A program made the translations under genes and the position numbers. Of a stretch of DNA of 64,000 nucleotides, positions 63,075 through 64,000 are shown piece by piece; the stretch's first letter is position 1, and every line of letters starts with the position of its first letter. The notes under the pieces were generated by a model. It was not told where the DNA came from. It made no database searches and saw nothing but the letters and a program-made list of their open reading frames with translations. Origin of the DNA: JBBQSN01 sp963825505 (GTDB taxonomy: Bacteria > Actinomycetota > Actinomycetes > Actinomycetales > CAWJMD01). The stretch spans positions 1 through 64,000 of the forward strand of contig CAWGTL010000008.1 of assembly GCA_963825505.1 (NCBI GenBank), written 5' to 3'.

Positions 63075-63590
63075 ATGTGGTTCGACGACTGGAACGACCT
63101 CGTCCGGATCATCGTGGTGGCGCCGGTCGCCTACTGCTCACTGGTGGCGGTCTTGCGCCTCACCGGCAAGAGGACGCTGTCGAAGCTCAACGCCTTCGAC
63201 CTGGTCGTCACCGTGGCGATCGGGTCGACCCTCGCGACGGTGGTGCTCAGCGCGGACGTCAGCATCGCCGAAGGGGTCCTGGCCCTGATCCTCCTGGTCG
63301 TCCTGCAGCTCGTCGTCACCTGGACCTCGGTGCGCTTCCGCGTCGTCGAACGGTTGGCGAAGTCGGAGCCGACGCTGGTGTACCGCAACGACTTCCTCGA
63401 CGCGGCGATGCGGCGCGAACGCGTGACGCGGGACGAGGTCCGACAGGTCGCCCGCGCGGAGGGGCACGCCACCCTGGACGGCGTCGCCGCCGTCGTGCTC
63501 GAGACGGACGGCACGCTGAGCATCCTGGACGCCGTCCCGACCGACCTGCCTGGGTCTGAGGACCGTCACCCCGGCCGCGACCGCGCGTAG
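63075..63590 (+). CDS. DUF421 (YetF/YrbG-type) membrane protein
   Basis: ATG 63075 follows GAGAAGGGGCCGCTC and gives 171 residues. Three N-terminal helices (IIVVAPVAYCSLVAVLRLTG, VTVAIGSTLATVVLSADVSI, GVLALILLVVLQLVVTWTSV) precede a soluble DUF421 domain (EPTLVYRNDFLDAAMRRERV, TRDEVRQVARAEGHATLDG, VAAVVLETDGTLSIL). The domain is widespread and without proven function; in Bacillus relatives are linked to spore or envelope stress. The 3' end overlaps the convergent antiporter gene by 25 bases. Confidence 0.88.
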   Translation: MWFDDWNDLVRIIVVAPVAYCSLVAVLRLTGKRTLSKLNAFDLVVTVAIGSTLATVVLSADVSIAEGVLALILLVVLQLVVTWTSVRFRVVERLAKSEPTLVYRNDFLDAAMRRERVTRDEVRQVARAEGHATLDGVAAVVLETDGTLSILDAVPTDLPGSEDRHPGRDRA

Positions 63591-64000
63591 AGGCGTCGAC
63601 CCGGTAGCGACGTCACGCCGAAGACGACGACACCGACCGCGACGACCAGCGTCCCCGCAGCGAACAACCGCTCGTCCTGGACGCCCTCGTGCGCCGCGTG
63701 CGCCAGGTAGAAGAGCGCGCTGACGCCCATCGGCCCGAACCACCCGAGGAACGAGGCGTCAGCCCGCGCGAGCCCCAGGGGCCGTGCGAGCAGGAGGACG
63801 ACGGGCAGCCGTCGGAGCAGCAGCACGGCCGGCACGAAGACGAGCGCGGCCGGTCCGAGGTCCCACCACCCGTGCAGCGGCAGGACCAGACCGAGGACCA
63901 GGAAGAGCGGCAGCACGGCGTACCTGTTGACCGCTTCGTCGATGCCCTCCTGCGCCACCCGAGGGTCGTCCCCGACGACGCGGTTGTAGGCCAGGCCGGC
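63566..64000 (-). CDS. cation:proton antiporter, C-terminal part (cut by window end)
   Basis: The frame is open from the right edge and stops at 63566, giving 144 codons: AYNRVVGDDPRVAQEGIDEA, VLPLFLVLGLVLPLHGW, LVFVPAVLLLRRLPVVLLLA and ASFLGWFGPMGVSALFYLAH. The FLGWFGPMGVSALFY motif corresponds to the WFGPKG motif of the CPA antiporter at 61738. The N-terminal part with the ion-binding Asp is outside the window. It is convergent with the DUF421 gene. Confidence 0.85.
   Translation of the reverse strand, partial: AGLAYNRVVGDDPRVAQEGIDEAVNRYAVLPLFLVLGLVLPLHGWWDLGPAALVFVPAVLLLRRLPVVLLLARPLGLARADASFLGWFGPMGVSALFYLAHAAHEGVQDERLFAAGTLVVAVGVVVFGVTSLPGRRLYARSRPG

Overview
The window is GC-rich DNA with short gene gaps, many GTG starts and many ATGA/GTGA stop-start overlaps. 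Its gene set (a SARP regulator, two MalT-like LuxR regulators, NarL-type two-component genes, a SpoIIE-type phosphatase, MraY) points to a high-GC actinomycete, perhaps Micrococcales/Cellulomonadaceae-like. The taxon is an inference. No complete tRNA or rRNA gene was found.

Layout. (1) 1-5150: remnants of a GerMN protein, an esterase-like phytase, a DHA2-type MFS exporter and two CE7-like esterases. All are broken by single-base indels roughly every 50-200 bases, mostly extra C or G, so this is either decayed or poorly sequenced DNA, possibly from another source. Near 5150 it joins a TPR fragment in frame. (2) 5757-14096: a small integrative element bounded by two ~395-bp direct repeats (5757-6149 and 13701-14096), each ending in the 3' half of a tRNA-Asn gene. 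It carries an excisionase, a replication-type protein, two small proteins, an HK97-type major capsid protein with no visible portal, terminase or tail gene, two broken defence-type genes (a reverse transcriptase and a MrcB_N/DUF3883 protein) and an intact tyrosine integrase. This resembles phiRv1-like elements or capsid-encoding phage satellites. (3) 14.1-52.4 kb: mostly intact chromosomal-style genes, ending in a third tRNA-Asn 3' fragment (52405-52447), so the 38-kb stretch is a candidate island. (4) 52.5-64 kb: ordinary core-like genes and a few remnants.

Within 14-52 kb several regulator-plus-membrane-protein modules repeat. A SARP regulator faces a four-gene operon (20754-23453) across a candidate SARP operator. 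A two-component region has a stand-alone receiver, an intact histidine kinase, a kinase that lost its catalytic residues, and a deleted kinase paralogue sharing a 306-bp near-identical block. It is followed by a MacB/FtsX-type ABC pair and a NarL regulator. Two MalT-like LuxR genes (36204-38954, 46666-49464) each precede an operon of membrane proteins, and both operons contain the same ~75-residue domain, once alone and once fused to a CPBP protease. The first operon also carries a quinone-oxidoreductase-like enzyme and a two-component ABC-2 exporter joined by 4-base overlaps.

The right end holds a cupin, a ZIP transporter, a DUF998 membrane protein under two palindromic operators, a lone mraY, an MBL-fold hydrolase, a GAF/SpoIIE phosphatase, an ABC-F protein, a CPA1 antiporter, a DUF421 protein and a second antiporter cut by the window end.
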